From: Lachnospiraceae bacterium
GTDB taxonomy: Bacteria > Bacillota > Clostridia > Lachnospirales > Lachnospiraceae
DNA length: 64,000 nucleotides
Direction: 5' to 3'
Assembly (NCBI GenBank): GCA_017553505.1
Contig: JAFZLD010000019.1
Span: 1-64,000, forward strand
The notes under the pieces were generated by a model that did no database searches, had not been told where the DNA came from, and was given only the letters and a program-made list of their open reading frames with translations. Shown piece by piece: positions 1 to 8,915 of the stretch (within the stretch, counting starts at the first letter, position 1; the number at the start of each line of letters is the position of its first letter). The translations under genes and the position numbers were made by a program.

Positions 1-182
1 TCCGTCAAGAATCGCGTCTAGCTTTTCTTTCCGTTTACTGTCTTTGGGTCGTATTTTTTTATAGTGTGTTCGCTTTCACACTTCTGAATAATCTCAAAGA
101 TTTTCAGGGTTGCATTGTTGTTTGATTGTCAAGGTTCTGTGCCCCTCGCGGAAGCTTTTAAGTGGCTGTCCCGCTCGGAACA
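1..182 (-). other. Leader of a probable stable-RNA operon leaving the window
   Basis: This stretch lies just downstream of a consensus promoter at 189-217 and has no convincing reading frame. Read on the minus strand it resembles the long untranslated leader of a rRNA operon. The rRNA itself is not in the window, so the identity is inferred from promoter type and the lack of coding; a tRNA cluster or other structured RNA remains possible. Confidence 0.4.
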
Positions 183-188
183 TTGACT

Positions 189-217
189 ACTATAGCACCC
201 CTATTTAGGAATGTCAA
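189..217 (-). promoter_or_regulatory. Consensus sigma-A promoter of rRNA type
   Basis: On the minus strand a perfect TTGACA (212-217) is followed after exactly 17 bp by TATAGT (189-194). A long A/T-rich tract directly upstream (about 218-250) looks like an UP element. Perfect -35, 17-bp spacing and an UP element together are typical of stable-RNA promoters. It fires towards the left edge. Confidence 0.75.
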
Positions 218-257
218 CAAGAATTTTTTATTTTTTTAAATAAATTTTCAAAAACAT

Positions 258-300
258 AAAAAATGGCTTATTTACGGCATTTTTAGCCATAAGCAAGCCA
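258..300 (-). terminator. Rho-independent terminator after the lipoprotein operon
   Basis: On the minus strand TGGCTT pairs with AAGCCA, an inner GGC pairs with GCC around a TAAAAAT loop, and six T residues follow. It closes the operon ending with the lipoprotein gene at 367 and insulates it from the promoter at 189-217. Confidence 0.75.
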
Positions 301-366
301 CTGAACATTCTAAAAACTTATGTTATTTTACCAAATTGTCGGAATTGTGTTTACAACTGTAACATT

Positions 367-1203
367 TCACCTTAAAGATTTAGTTAATGTATCATTTCCT
401 TTGGTGATACGAAGCTCAAGATTGTCTACAATAGTTCCTTCTCTAATTTCCGCAATAAGCACAAGCCTCTTTGTCTCCCCCGCCGCAAAGGTTCCGGAGT
501 ATACTGCAATATCATCTTCAAGAATGGTTCTTACCACGCTTTTGAAGCTACCGCCGTTAACCGCAAGCTTGAAATACGTCATAGGCACAATATCGATAAT
601 ATCCAGCGTACTTGCCTCGGAGCTGTTATTGGTTACGTTAAAGTATACGACGCAAAGCTCGCCGCCTTCCGAAGCCGAAATATAAGGAACAAAGTCCATG
701 GAGTCCTCGGGATAATCGTTCATAACATCAAATCCCGCATACGTAAATGTAAACGCGCCGACGCCCAGAAACTCTTCAATCGTCTGAGCATCCACAACAA
801 TCGCGCCACCGTTACCGTCACCTCTGCCACCGGATGAACCCGAACCCGCTTCGGAATATTCGTAATCTCCACCCTGTGAAGGTGTCTCCTGCGAATACGA
901 ATTGTTAAGCTCCTCCTGGCGTTCCGCCTCTTCACGACGCTTATTCTCTTCCTCGGCAAGCTTGTTGTAATATGCTTCCTCGGCCTGATCGTGAATCCGC
1001 TTCGCCGTCTCATAAGCTGTAACGTAATTATCCACGTTCACAAGCCTTGAGTGATTCTCCGAATCATATTTAAGTAACAAAGAAACCGCGTACTCGGATA
1101 TCATCTCTTCCTGCTCGACATCCATATCGGGTATAGCCCCGCAGCCTGCAAGTGTCAGCAAAAGAAAGGCACTCACCGCAATTACGCTTACAATCTTCTT
1201 CAT
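367..1203 (-). CDS. Lipoprotein of unknown function, DUF4352-like C-terminal region
   Basis: Protein of 278 residues. The signal peptide ends in the lipobox LAGC with the lipidated cysteine at 21, so the mature protein should sit on the outer face of the membrane. Residues about 28-105 are charged and helical, about 118-133 form a Gly/Ser linker, and 140-278 look beta-rich, resembling DUF4352-type immunoglobulin-like domains (family resemblance only). Its ATG overlaps the stop of the kinase gene by one base, so the two are translationally coupled. An extracytoplasmic partner or modulator of that kinase is a reasonable inference. The specific function is not recognisable. Confidence 0.85.
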   Translation of the reverse strand: MKKIVSVIAVSAFLLLTLAGCGAIPDMDVEQEEMISEYAVSLLLKYDSENHSRLVNVDNYVTAYETAKRIHDQAEEAYYNKLAEEENKRREEAERQEELNNSYSQETPSQGGDYEYSEAGSGSSGGRGDGNGGAIVVDAQTIEEFLGVGAFTFTYAGFDVMNDYPEDSMDFVPYISASEGGELCVVYFNVTNNSSEASTLDIIDIVPMTYFKLAVNGGSFKSVVRTILEDDIAVYSGTFAAGETKRLVLIAEIREGTIVDNLELRITKGNDTLTKSLR

Positions 1204-2729
1204 TATATTTCCTCCGTATCGGCACAGTCCAATTTAAACCAGAAGCATACGCCACCGTCGGCATTATACACGCCGTAGTCCTTGTGATGAGCGACCATAA
1301 TCGCCTTAACAATCGAAAGTCCCACTCCGCTTCCGCCGTACTCTCTCGTACGCGCTTTGTCTACCTTGTAGAACTTTTCAAACAGGTGAGGCAGGCTCTC
1401 ATCCGGAACCGCATCGCCCGTATTGTAGACTGATACCTTAACTTCATTTTCCTCTTTTTCAACGGTTACGTCAATACGTTTCGAGCCGTCGCCCTTAACG
1501 TGATTGCAGGCATTCGAGAAATAATTCTTGAATACCTCTTCAATCTTAAATTCATCCGCTCTCACAAGGCACTTTTCCGCGCCCGAAACGTTAACGGTCA
1601 CATTATTTTGCCGGGTTATTATGTCAAAAGAAGCCGTCTGATTACGCACCAGTTCACAAATATCAAACACTTCCGTATTCAGGACATTATCGCCCCACTC
1701 AAGCTGATTAAGATCAAGCAGCTTCTTAACCATTGAATTCATCTTGGCCGACTCATCCATGATTACGTCGCAGTAGTAATCGCGCTCGGACTCTTCGCTG
1801 ATTCCTTCTTTGAGCCCTTCCGCATAGCCTTGTATAAGCGCAATGGGAGTCTTTAACTCGTGAGAAACGTTCGAAATAAACTCCTTACGCATATTGTCAA
1901 TCTTCGTCTTAAGCTCGTTGTCCTTCTGAAGCTCGGCGTTGGCGTCTTTTAACTCATTGAATGCTTTCTCAAGATTATCGGACATTTTATTTATGCTTTC
2001 GCCTAAGACCGCAATTTCGGTCTTTTCCTTACCCGCGTAGCGAGCCTCAAAATCCATTCTCGACATTCTCTCCGATATCTCTGCCAAAGAAAGAATGGGC
2101 TTCGAAATCTTCTTAGTGAATATATAGATTGCCACCGCACTGATCAAAATACCGCCAAGTCCCACATACAAAAGGAACCGGTTTGCAATTTCTGAACTTA
2201 ACCTGATACTCTCTATAGGCGTACGAAGCAACATCACCTGCCCATTATTAAGGGACGCATACATCTCAAGGTATTCCGTTCTTCCTCCGCCGTTTCCCGT
2301 TTGAAAGAGTACAAAGGATTCGTTTCTTGCAAGAATCTCGCCTTTGGCCTCATGAGATACAATTCTTCTTAACTCATTTTGCATTATGACATCAGGCTCA
2401 TAAGAAATGATTGCAACGGGATCATAAATGTATGTATTCGTAAACGGATTAACCATTACATTGTACAAAGCAATTCCCAGGTTATGAGTTCCCGAAAGTG
2501 CAGTCAATTCATCGGTATCGGTATCGGAAAGCGTATCGATACCGTTAAGCTTCATATATACCGACATCAAAGTATTCTTCTTGTCTTTAACATATACCTT
2601 TTCAAGAAACAGCGTATTTACGAGTATGCACGCGCCGATTGTAAGTGCCATAATCGCTACAAAGATTACGGTAATCTCACGATTTAAAGAATGAATTTTT
2701 CTTTTGTCTTTAGTACTTTTCCCTGGCAT
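1203..2729 (-). CDS. HAMP-domain sensor histidine kinase
   Basis: Membrane sensor kinase of 508 residues. It has TM1 near residues 18-42, an extracytoplasmic region of about 135 residues, TM2 near 185-205, then HAMP, a coiled linker, a HisKA domain with the phosphoacceptor in SHELKTP (His about 290) and a HATPase_c domain with the G1/G2 motifs near the C-terminus (GGSGVGLSIV). The ATG at 2729 is preferred over an in-frame TTG at 2744 because AAAGG sits 7 nt upstream. It belongs to one operon with the response regulator at 5627-6301, the EAL protein between them and the lipoprotein behind. The signal sensed is unknown. Confidence 0.93.
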   Translation of the reverse strand: MPGKSTKDKRKIHSLNREITVIFVAIMALTIGACILVNTLFLEKVYVKDKKNTLMSVYMKLNGIDTLSDTDTDELTALSGTHNLGIALYNVMVNPFTNTYIYDPVAIISYEPDVIMQNELRRIVSHEAKGEILARNESFVLFQTGNGGGRTEYLEMYASLNNGQVMLLRTPIESIRLSSEIANRFLLYVGLGGILISAVAIYIFTKKISKPILSLAEISERMSRMDFEARYAGKEKTEIAVLGESINKMSDNLEKAFNELKDANAELQKDNELKTKIDNMRKEFISNVSHELKTPIALIQGYAEGLKEGISEESERDYYCDVIMDESAKMNSMVKKLLDLNQLEWGDNVLNTEVFDICELVRNQTASFDIITRQNNVTVNVSGAEKCLVRADEFKIEEVFKNYFSNACNHVKGDGSKRIDVTVEKEENEVKVSVYNTGDAVPDESLPHLFEKFYKVDKARTREYGGSGVGLSIVKAIMVAHHKDYGVYNADGGVCFWFKLDCADTEEI

Positions 2730-2749
2730 AACCGTACCTTTCAAAATAG

Positions 2750-5602
2750 CTATAATGACAGCGAGTCTCCTGCCACCGAGAATACGCCCACAGTGCCCAC
2801 AAGCTTGCCGTCATCGTAGACCGGAATTTCGCTTAAGATTGTCATCACGGGCTCGCCCTTTACCACGCACTCTACGGGGAGTTTAAGTATCTTGCCGCCG
2901 GAGCTTACGATTTCTTTTTCGTGAAGCTCGTACATGTCCATGTCGGCATCGGTGCAAAGACCCAGCTCTCTGTCGGTCTTGCCGAGCACTTCCGCGGGCG
3001 ATTCCATCTTAAAGAAATCAAGGAATGCCTGGCTGACACCTCTGTAAGCGAAGTTCTTGTCTTTCCAGTAGAACTTGAGGCTTGAGTTCCAGATAATGCT
3101 GTCCCAAAGCTTCGCGTATTCTTCCATGACGGTTCCGTTGAAGTCTATTACATAAGGATTCTTCTTAAGGTCCTGATAATCTTTCATGCAGAAAAGATAT
3201 TCTCTGCCACCGCTTCCGGAAACTGACATAATAAATATTTCTTCCAAAATATAATTTCCGTCGGGCTGACCTACGCCGAATACACCCGAAATATAGCCCT
3301 TTCCTCCCGCTTTAATTCTTTCGTAAAGCGAATTCGGATCTACAAATGCCCTGAATCTGTTGCGATCGCCGGCGAAGATTTTTTCTTCAATGAAGGATTC
3401 CATAAGTGCTTCACTGTCTGTATCGACGGCCGCGTTGTTGCTCATATATTTGTATTTACCCAGAAGTGGCGTAATCTTCTTGGCTTCGATATCGATAAGA
3501 TGGACAACATCAAACAGCTGGTTAAGCTCGCGGAGCTTGTTACCGATGTGAATCTCATCCATTCTGCCTTTATCAAGATTAAGGTTCTTAAGAGAGCCCT
3601 TGATAATATATCTGTTGTTCAAAGAAGAAATACACTGTCCCGTAAAATGCATGAAGCTTCCGCCCACAGTGTAAAAGAACTCTTCTTCCCTGCCGGTACC
3701 TTCCATAACACTCAAGTATTGGCGATACTTATTAAGAAGCGGTGAAGGAGTTCCGTATATACGCCTGTCAGTTTCCTGCAAATCCGGGGAGTCGTCAAAT
3801 ATCTGTTTCTTGTATGCATCGTTCATAAACAGAGTCTTAATCTCGGTTCCGTTATCTTCAATAAGCTCAAGAGGCGCATCGGTCATCCTGATATGCAGGC
3901 AAGCCGCGTCGTAGAATCTTGTAACTTCATTGGGTTCAATCTTAAGGTTCTTTTCCTCTGCATGAGCAAACAAATCTTCAATCGGCTCGGGCTTTCCGTA
4001 AAAATAGCCCTGAATGCGACCACAGCCTATCGAATTAAGGAAATCAATCTCTTCCTGATTTTCAACACCTTCCGCGAGCGTTCTGATGCCGATATCCTTG
4101 CACATGCTTACAAGGTTACGCAAAATATCCTTAGCCGTATCCGTAAACGGTTTAAGGAAACGCATATCAAACTTGACTACATCAAAGACATAGTCTTTTA
4201 AAAGCATTAAAGACGAATAGCCGCTTCCGAAGTCATCCATCCATACTTCATAATCAAGCTGCCTGAAGCTCTCGATTATGGTCTTCATGAGTTCTTCATC
4301 TTCGGCAATCATGCTTTCTGTTATTTCCACATGAATAAGTTCAGAAGGAATGTCATATTTCTTACGTTCTTTCTCAACATATTCAAGCATGTCGCACATA
4401 ATGAAATCAAGACGCGAGAAATTGACGGAAACAGGGAAGACCGGAAGGTCCTTATCCATTCTTTCTCTCAAATCCTTGCAGACTTTAGTCACCACAAAGC
4501 AGTCAAGCTTATGTATGAGCCTGTTCTTTTCAAGCGTCTCTATGAACATATTGGGCGCAAGAAATCCAATCTCGGGATCTATCCAGCGCACCAGAGATTC
4601 CGCTCCGCATATCTCGCCCGTAAGAGTTCTTACCACCGGCTGGTAGTAAATCTTTAACCATTCATTGCTGATGGCGGTATCGATGTTTCTTACAACATAC
4701 TCCGATACCATCATGTTCTTGGCTATTCCTTCGGAATAATCCACTATATCCGCCTTGGCATCATACTTAATAAAGTCACATGCCACCTTAGCAAAAGAAA
4801 GCGCCGACTCAAAATCAAACTTCTCGTCCGCCCGGAACTTATATATACCGCACTTGGCCGATACGCCGTAGTTTTCGCCGTAAATCTTATCAAATCTTGT
4901 TTTTACTTCTCTTGTCTTAATGTGAACGTTCTCAAACTTGCAAAATACCGCAAAGTGATCGTCCGAAAGTCTCGAAATGCATGCATCTTCATACAACTCA
5001 TTCATGATATCTGCCATGCATTTAAGACATTTATCGCCTTCCGCAACACCCAGATTGATGTTTAGGAATTTAAAATTCACAAAGTTATAGTACACAATCG
5101 CATACTCGGTCTTGCTGCCCTTCGCGGCATTAAACATCTCATCTTCAACGTGCTTTTTAAGCTGAGCCTTGCCTTTAAGACCGGTCACGGGGTCGATTCC
5201 CGTATCGGAGCCTTCAAAATCTCTTGATACCAGGAATACGTAAATTACGTTTCCTTCTTCATTGTCATGTACATTTCTCCAGTGAGCCTCCACCTGCGCA
5301 ACGTGGCCGTTCTTTGTAAGAATGTTAAAGAACACATAGCCTGCGTTTTTCTTGTGCTCGTGGATGTCCGAAGATATTTCTTTGAGCACTTCTTCCCTTG
5401 AAGAATCCGCAATCATGCCATCAAAGGATTCTTTGACATAAGAAAACAGATCCTCGTAGTCGTTGCATTCAAACAACTGAACTACATTATGATTGGCAAA
5501 AAGAAGTTCGTGGTTCTTTGAATCCTTGTAAGCAAATGCCCCGCCGGATATTCTGTCCGCGAACTGTTCCATGAGATGCTCGGCATGCTCTTTGTTGTAC
5601 AT
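2750..5602 (-). CDS. Degenerate GGDEF / intact EAL protein with PAS-like regions
   Basis: Cytoplasmic protein of 950 residues. There is a PAS-like region at about 1-130, a GGDEF domain at about 135-290 whose active site reads LSDDHF instead of GGDEF, an EAL domain at about 295-550, then two more PAS-like regions to the end. The EAL domain keeps the usual catalytic signatures (ESLVRW, VSVNFS, VEITES, MDDFGSGYSS, LAEGVEN and QGYF), so it should hydrolyse c-di-GMP, while synthesis is unlikely. It lies between the response regulator and the histidine kinase with short gaps (24 and 20 nt), placing c-di-GMP turnover inside a two-component operon. No transmembrane segment is visible. Confidence 0.9.
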   Translation of the reverse strand: MYNKEHAEHLMEQFADRISGGAFAYKDSKNHELLFANHNVVQLFECNDYEDLFSYVKESFDGMIADSSREEVLKEISSDIHEHKKNAGYVFFNILTKNGHVAQVEAHWRNVHDNEEGNVIYVFLVSRDFEGSDTGIDPVTGLKGKAQLKKHVEDEMFNAAKGSKTEYAIVYYNFVNFKFLNINLGVAEGDKCLKCMADIMNELYEDACISRLSDDHFAVFCKFENVHIKTREVKTRFDKIYGENYGVSAKCGIYKFRADEKFDFESALSFAKVACDFIKYDAKADIVDYSEGIAKNMMVSEYVVRNIDTAISNEWLKIYYQPVVRTLTGEICGAESLVRWIDPEIGFLAPNMFIETLEKNRLIHKLDCFVVTKVCKDLRERMDKDLPVFPVSVNFSRLDFIMCDMLEYVEKERKKYDIPSELIHVEITESMIAEDEELMKTIIESFRQLDYEVWMDDFGSGYSSLMLLKDYVFDVVKFDMRFLKPFTDTAKDILRNLVSMCKDIGIRTLAEGVENQEEIDFLNSIGCGRIQGYFYGKPEPIEDLFAHAEEKNLKIEPNEVTRFYDAACLHIRMTDAPLELIEDNGTEIKTLFMNDAYKKQIFDDSPDLQETDRRIYGTPSPLLNKYRQYLSVMEGTGREEEFFYTVGGSFMHFTGQCISSLNNRYIIKGSLKNLNLDKGRMDEIHIGNKLRELNQLFDVVHLIDIEAKKITPLLGKYKYMSNNAAVDTDSEALMESFIEEKIFAGDRNRFRAFVDPNSLYERIKAGGKGYISGVFGVGQPDGNYILEEIFIMSVSGSGGREYLFCMKDYQDLKKNPYVIDFNGTVMEEYAKLWDSIIWNSSLKFYWKDKNFAYRGVSQAFLDFFKMESPAEVLGKTDRELGLCTDADMDMYELHEKEIVSSGGKILKLPVECVVKGEPVMTILSEIPVYDDGKLVGTVGVFSVAGDSLSL

Positions 5603-5626
5603 GAAATTCCCTCCGAAAAAACGCCT

Positions 5627-6301
5627 TTACACGTCGAATTTATATCCCATTCCCCAAACGGTCTTTATAAGTTCGCCCTTTGTACCGAGTTTGCTTCGAA
5701 GCTTCTTAACGTGAGTGTCTATGGTGCGCGCATCACCGAAGTAATCGTAGTTCCATACACCGTTAAGTATTTTTTCTCTTGAAAGCGCCAGTCCTCTATT
5801 CTCCATAAAGTATGCAAGGAGCTCGAATTCTTTGTAACTAAGCTCTACATCCTTACCGTCGCATAAGACAATGTGCGCTCCTTTATCAAGTTTTATTCCG
5901 CCTATTTCGATGATTGAATCAGCCGAAACATTTGATGTGCGCCTAAGCAGTGCTTCCACCCTGGCTGTCAGAATCTTGGGGCTGAAGGGCTTGGTCACAT
6001 ATTCGTCAACTCCAAGCTCGAATCCCAAAAGTTCGTCCTGTTCCTGGCTCTTGGCCGTAAGCATTATGACCGGCACCTTCGACTCGCTTCGAATCTCTCT
6101 TAGCACCTGCCAGCCGTCAAGTACCGGCATCATCACATCAAGTATTATGAGAGACAGGTCCGGGTTCTCGTAAAAAGAATCAAGCGCTGCCCGCCCGTCA
6201 CCGGCTTCAAGCACCTCAAAATCCTTTTTAACAAGAAAGTCCTTCACGAGCTTTCTCATTCTGGCTTCATCATCTACCACCAAAACCTTGAGTTTATCCA
6301 T
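5627..6301 (-). CDS. OmpR-family response regulator
   Basis: Protein of 224 residues with an N-terminal receiver domain (acidic pocket Asp10/Asp11, phosphoacceptor Asp55 in LILDVMMP, conserved Lys near 105 in VTKPF) and a C-terminal winged-helix DNA-binding domain (about 125-224). It is the first gene of the operon running to the lipoprotein at 367 and is the natural partner of the kinase at 1203-2729. GGAGAT lies 5 nt before the ATG. Target genes cannot be read from the window. Confidence 0.95.
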   Translation of the reverse strand: MDKLKVLVVDDEARMRKLVKDFLVKKDFEVLEAGDGRAALDSFYENPDLSLIILDVMMPVLDGWQVLREIRSESKVPVIMLTAKSQEQDELLGFELGVDEYVTKPFSPKILTARVEALLRRTSNVSADSIIEIGGIKLDKGAHIVLCDGKDVELSYKEFELLAYFMENRGLALSREKILNGVWNYDYFGDARTIDTHVKKLRSKLGTKGELIKTVWGMGYKFDV

Positions 6302-6363
6302 GTCTAATCTCCGTCCTGCAATTTGGACTAATATTAACAGCTATTTATGTTTTTTCTGTGAAA

Positions 6364-6927
6364 TTAATTGCCTATATTCAATTCTCTTTCTTTTTCCCTT
6401 ACTGCAGCTTCGCGTTCTTTAAGTTCCTGTTCCCACTCTGCGTACTGATTGAGGATTGCACTCTTGTAATTAAGTGCGTTGGGAGTTGTGCCGTGAAACG
6501 TTATAAGAAGCATGGCAAGGCACAACACTCCGAGTATTACAGCCACAAGTACCGCGTTACGATATTTCATCTTAAGCGACATTTCTTTCCTTTCGGCCCT
6601 GGTTACCCGTTTCTTGGCAGTCTCGCTATGCTTTAAGTCAATGCGTTTAAATGTTGTGTAAAGCGGAATCGGCTTGATAAGCTCGTCCTTAACCCCTCCC
6701 GACGAAAGAATCTTCTGCAAATCGCGCAAATATTCAAAACCGATGGGTGTCTGAAAAAACCTCTCGGCCAAAGCTTTCTCGTATATGCCTTTGACTATCG
6801 CAAGATTGCTCATATCCGTGTGGGATTCGATGTACTCAATCTTGCGTATCTCGTTCTTGGCGATTTCTGCGTCTTCGGGGGTGGCGAATATGTATCCATC
6901 CACCGTTAATGCCTCAATGTTCTCCAT
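6364..6927 (-). CDS. Small single-pass membrane protein, unknown function
   Basis: Protein of 187 residues from the ATG at 6927, chosen because AGAGG lies 9 nt upstream. A start at 6951 would fall inside the terminator hairpin of the preceding chemoreceptor gene. About 115 soluble N-terminal residues end in a strongly basic stretch, followed by one transmembrane helix near 121-144 and a short charged, coiled-coil-like tail. The basic flank suggests the N-terminus is cytoplasmic. No family was recognised. It sits between a chemoreceptor and a two-component operon, with no sign that it belongs to either. Confidence 0.75.
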   Translation of the reverse strand: MENIEALTVDGYIFATPEDAEIAKNEIRKIEYIESHTDMSNLAIVKGIYEKALAERFFQTPIGFEYLRDLQKILSSGGVKDELIKPIPLYTTFKRIDLKHSETAKKRVTRAERKEMSLKMKYRNAVLVAVILGVLCLAMLLITFHGTTPNALNYKSAILNQYAEWEQELKEREAAVREKERELNIGN

Positions 6928-6942
6928 TCTTTGTATCCTCTG

Positions 6943-6977
6943 TAAAAACAATCCCCGGTATGGTTAACCGGGGATTG
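6943..6977 (-). terminator. Rho-independent terminator after the chemoreceptor gene
   Basis: A perfect 11-bp stem (CAATCCCCGGT with ACCGGGGATTG) with a 7-nt loop is followed on the minus strand by a run of five T. It lies 16 nt after the chemoreceptor stop codon. Confidence 0.92.
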
Positions 6978-6992
6978 AAGTCTTAACAAACC

Positions 6993-8732
6993 CTAGATTG
7001 TGAACAATCCTACCTGTTCCTGAAGCTTGATTGCAATCTCATCAAGGTCATTGGCATCCTTGGAGATGTTGTATACGATATTGGTAACCTCTGTAACGGA
7101 AGCGCTTGTCTCTTCTGTACTTGCTGCATTTTCCTCGGCAATTGCCGTAAGGTTCTGCACAACATCGACTACGTTAACACGTGCATCGTCAAGTTTCTTG
7201 GTCTTCTCGGCAATATTGGCAATACCGGTAATGGAAGTATCGATACCTTCTTTAACCTGATTGAACATTTCAACCGTCTGGCCGACCTTCTCGGACTGCT
7301 CTTCCATAATCTTCTGAACTTCATCCATTGTCTCAACGGACTTGGCAGAATCTGTAATAAGCGAATCGATAATTGCTTCAATCTGTCTTGCGGATTCATT
7401 GGACTGCTCGGCAAGCTTAGAAATCTGAGAAGCAACTACTGCGAAACCTCTACCCTGTTCACCTGCTCTTGCCGCCTCAATCGAAGCATTCAGTGAAAGA
7501 AGGTTGGTCTCCTCGGCTATAGATGTAATAAGGTTCGTAGCTTCACGAATCTTATTGGCCGAAGTGTTGGTGGTATTGGTCTGCTCGTATATGATGTCGA
7601 TGGACTGCTTGGCCTTTTCATTAATCTCGGCAAGTTCTGACAACGTAGCTGTTGCGGAATCACCGGACTCCTTCATTACGCTTGCTGTCTCCGAAAGATT
7701 GCTAACCTCAGCGTTGGTCTCTTCAACCATGTTACCCATAAGGATAATGGACTCTGTAGCCTTCTGAGTCTCATCTGCCTGGCTGCTTGCGCCGTCGGAG
7801 ATTTCGGAGATGGCCTTTTCAACCTGTTCAACAGTCGATGAAGTCTCTGCAGCTGCGCCGTTAAGATTGGTGGACGCTTTCTTTAAGTCTTCTTCCTGCT
7901 GCTTGATGTCCGAAACAACGCTTACCATCTTACCGGTCATGGAGCTTACGGCCTTGGCCATAAGTCCTGTTTCATCCTTACGTGTGCTTAATTTATCGAC
8001 TGTGGTGTCCTTGGTAAAATCAAGGTTACCGGTCTTATTAACAACGTTTGTAATGCTGATAATCGGGTTTGCAATAAAGGAAGCAATTATAAATCCGATA
8101 CCTACAGCAAAGAGCAATACAATAACTCCGACGATGACTGAAGTTTTTGTAAGCTTCGTCTGGGAAGCCATAATTTCCGACTCGTCTACTGTCGCAACAA
8201 CAATTGCCTTCTGTCCCGAAGCTTCATCGGTTGCTACATAGTAAGCTGCGTATTTGGCTGCACCTTTGAATATATACTGAACGAATTTAGGCTCGAAGTT
8301 CTGACCCTTTGCAAGGCCTTCAGCTACGCCTTTAACCACTTCATTGGTAACGGGATTACCAACTTTATCCTGAGTCGGGTGATACATCATAGTGGAATCT
8401 GCAGCTACTACATAAATGTAACTTGTTGACATATCGATAATACCCATGCCCTTGAAAATCTTTGCCAGATTATCGTAGGTCATCGCGGTATCATATCCGA
8501 CGACATCAAATTCCTTATCCAGTCGCGAACCGGTCTGCACTGCCATATCATAAAGATAATTCTGATTGGTCTTGGCGATGGTCTTCTTGGTGTTGGAAAT
8601 AAGAATCAGTTCAATGATAAGGAACGTAACCAGCACCGAAAGAAAGGTTATCATAACAACCTTAAATTTGATGGAATTAAAGAAATTAACTTTGTTCGGA
8701 TCTGTCTGCTTCTTTGCTTTAGCCTTTGCCAT
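6993..8732 (-). CDS. Methyl-accepting chemotaxis protein with an extracytoplasmic Cache-like sensor
   Basis: Chemoreceptor of 579 residues. TM1 is near 20-43, a sensor of about 140 residues with Cache-like features ([11 protein letters not shown]) follows, then TM2 near 195-220, HAMP, and the long signalling coiled coil with the conserved hairpin tip ([18 protein letters not shown]). It should control CheA through CheW, both encoded at 54927-57519. The ATG at 8732 is chosen because GGAGGG lies 8 nt upstream; an in-frame ATG at 8756 would place that site inside the gene. It has its own promoter region and a strong terminator, so it is a single-gene unit. The ligand is unknown. Confidence 0.95.
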   Translation of the reverse strand: MAKAKAKKQTDPNKVNFFNSIKFKVVMITFLSVLVTFLIIELILISNTKKTIAKTNQNYLYDMAVQTGSRLDKEFDVVGYDTAMTYDNLAKIFKGMGIIDMSTSYIYVVAADSTMMYHPTQDKVGNPVTNEVVKGVAEGLAKGQNFEPKFVQYIFKGAAKYAAYYVATDEASGQKAIVVATVDESEIMASQTKLTKTSVIVGVIVLLFAVGIGFIIASFIANPIISITNVVNKTGNLDFTKDTTVDKLSTRKDETGLMAKAVSSMTGKMVSVVSDIKQQEEDLKKASTNLNGAAAETSSTVEQVEKAISEISDGASSQADETQKATESIILMGNMVEETNAEVSNLSETASVMKESGDSATATLSELAEINEKAKQSIDIIYEQTNTTNTSANKIREATNLITSIAEETNLLSLNASIEAARAGEQGRGFAVVASQISKLAEQSNESARQIEAIIDSLITDSAKSVETMDEVQKIMEEQSEKVGQTVEMFNQVKEGIDTSITGIANIAEKTKKLDDARVNVVDVVQNLTAIAEENAASTEETSASVTEVTNIVYNISKDANDLDEIAIKLQEQVGLFTI

Positions 8733-8805
8733 CTGAATAACCCTCCGTGTTATCAACTAAATGTACTCCCCAGCACCCGGATGTACACGAAGTTTCTCAT
8801 GTAAA

Positions 8806-8834
8806 ATTATACTATATTTTGTGTATGCATTAAA
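8806..8834 (-). promoter_or_regulatory. Candidate promoter for the chemoreceptor gene
   Basis: On the minus strand a perfect -10 TATAAT (8806-8811) is preceded at 17 bp by a weak TTTAAT. The roughly 75-nt leader that follows has no recognised riboswitch. A sigma-28 pattern was sought here because FliA is encoded in the window, but none was seen. Confidence 0.4.
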
Positions 8835-8915
8835 GTAAATTGTACCAATTTGTGCGAAAAATTTAAAATAATGCAGTCATTAAAGACATTTTCGCAAAAA
8901 AGCATTAACAACAAA

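Noticed and set aside
2750-5602. Active diguanylate cyclase
   Set aside because: The GGDEF signature is replaced by LSDDHF, so synthesis is unlikely although the fold is retained.
8735-8900. Sigma-28 promoter for the chemoreceptor
   Set aside because: No TAAA-N15-GCCGATAA-like pattern was found; a sigma-A -10 fits better.
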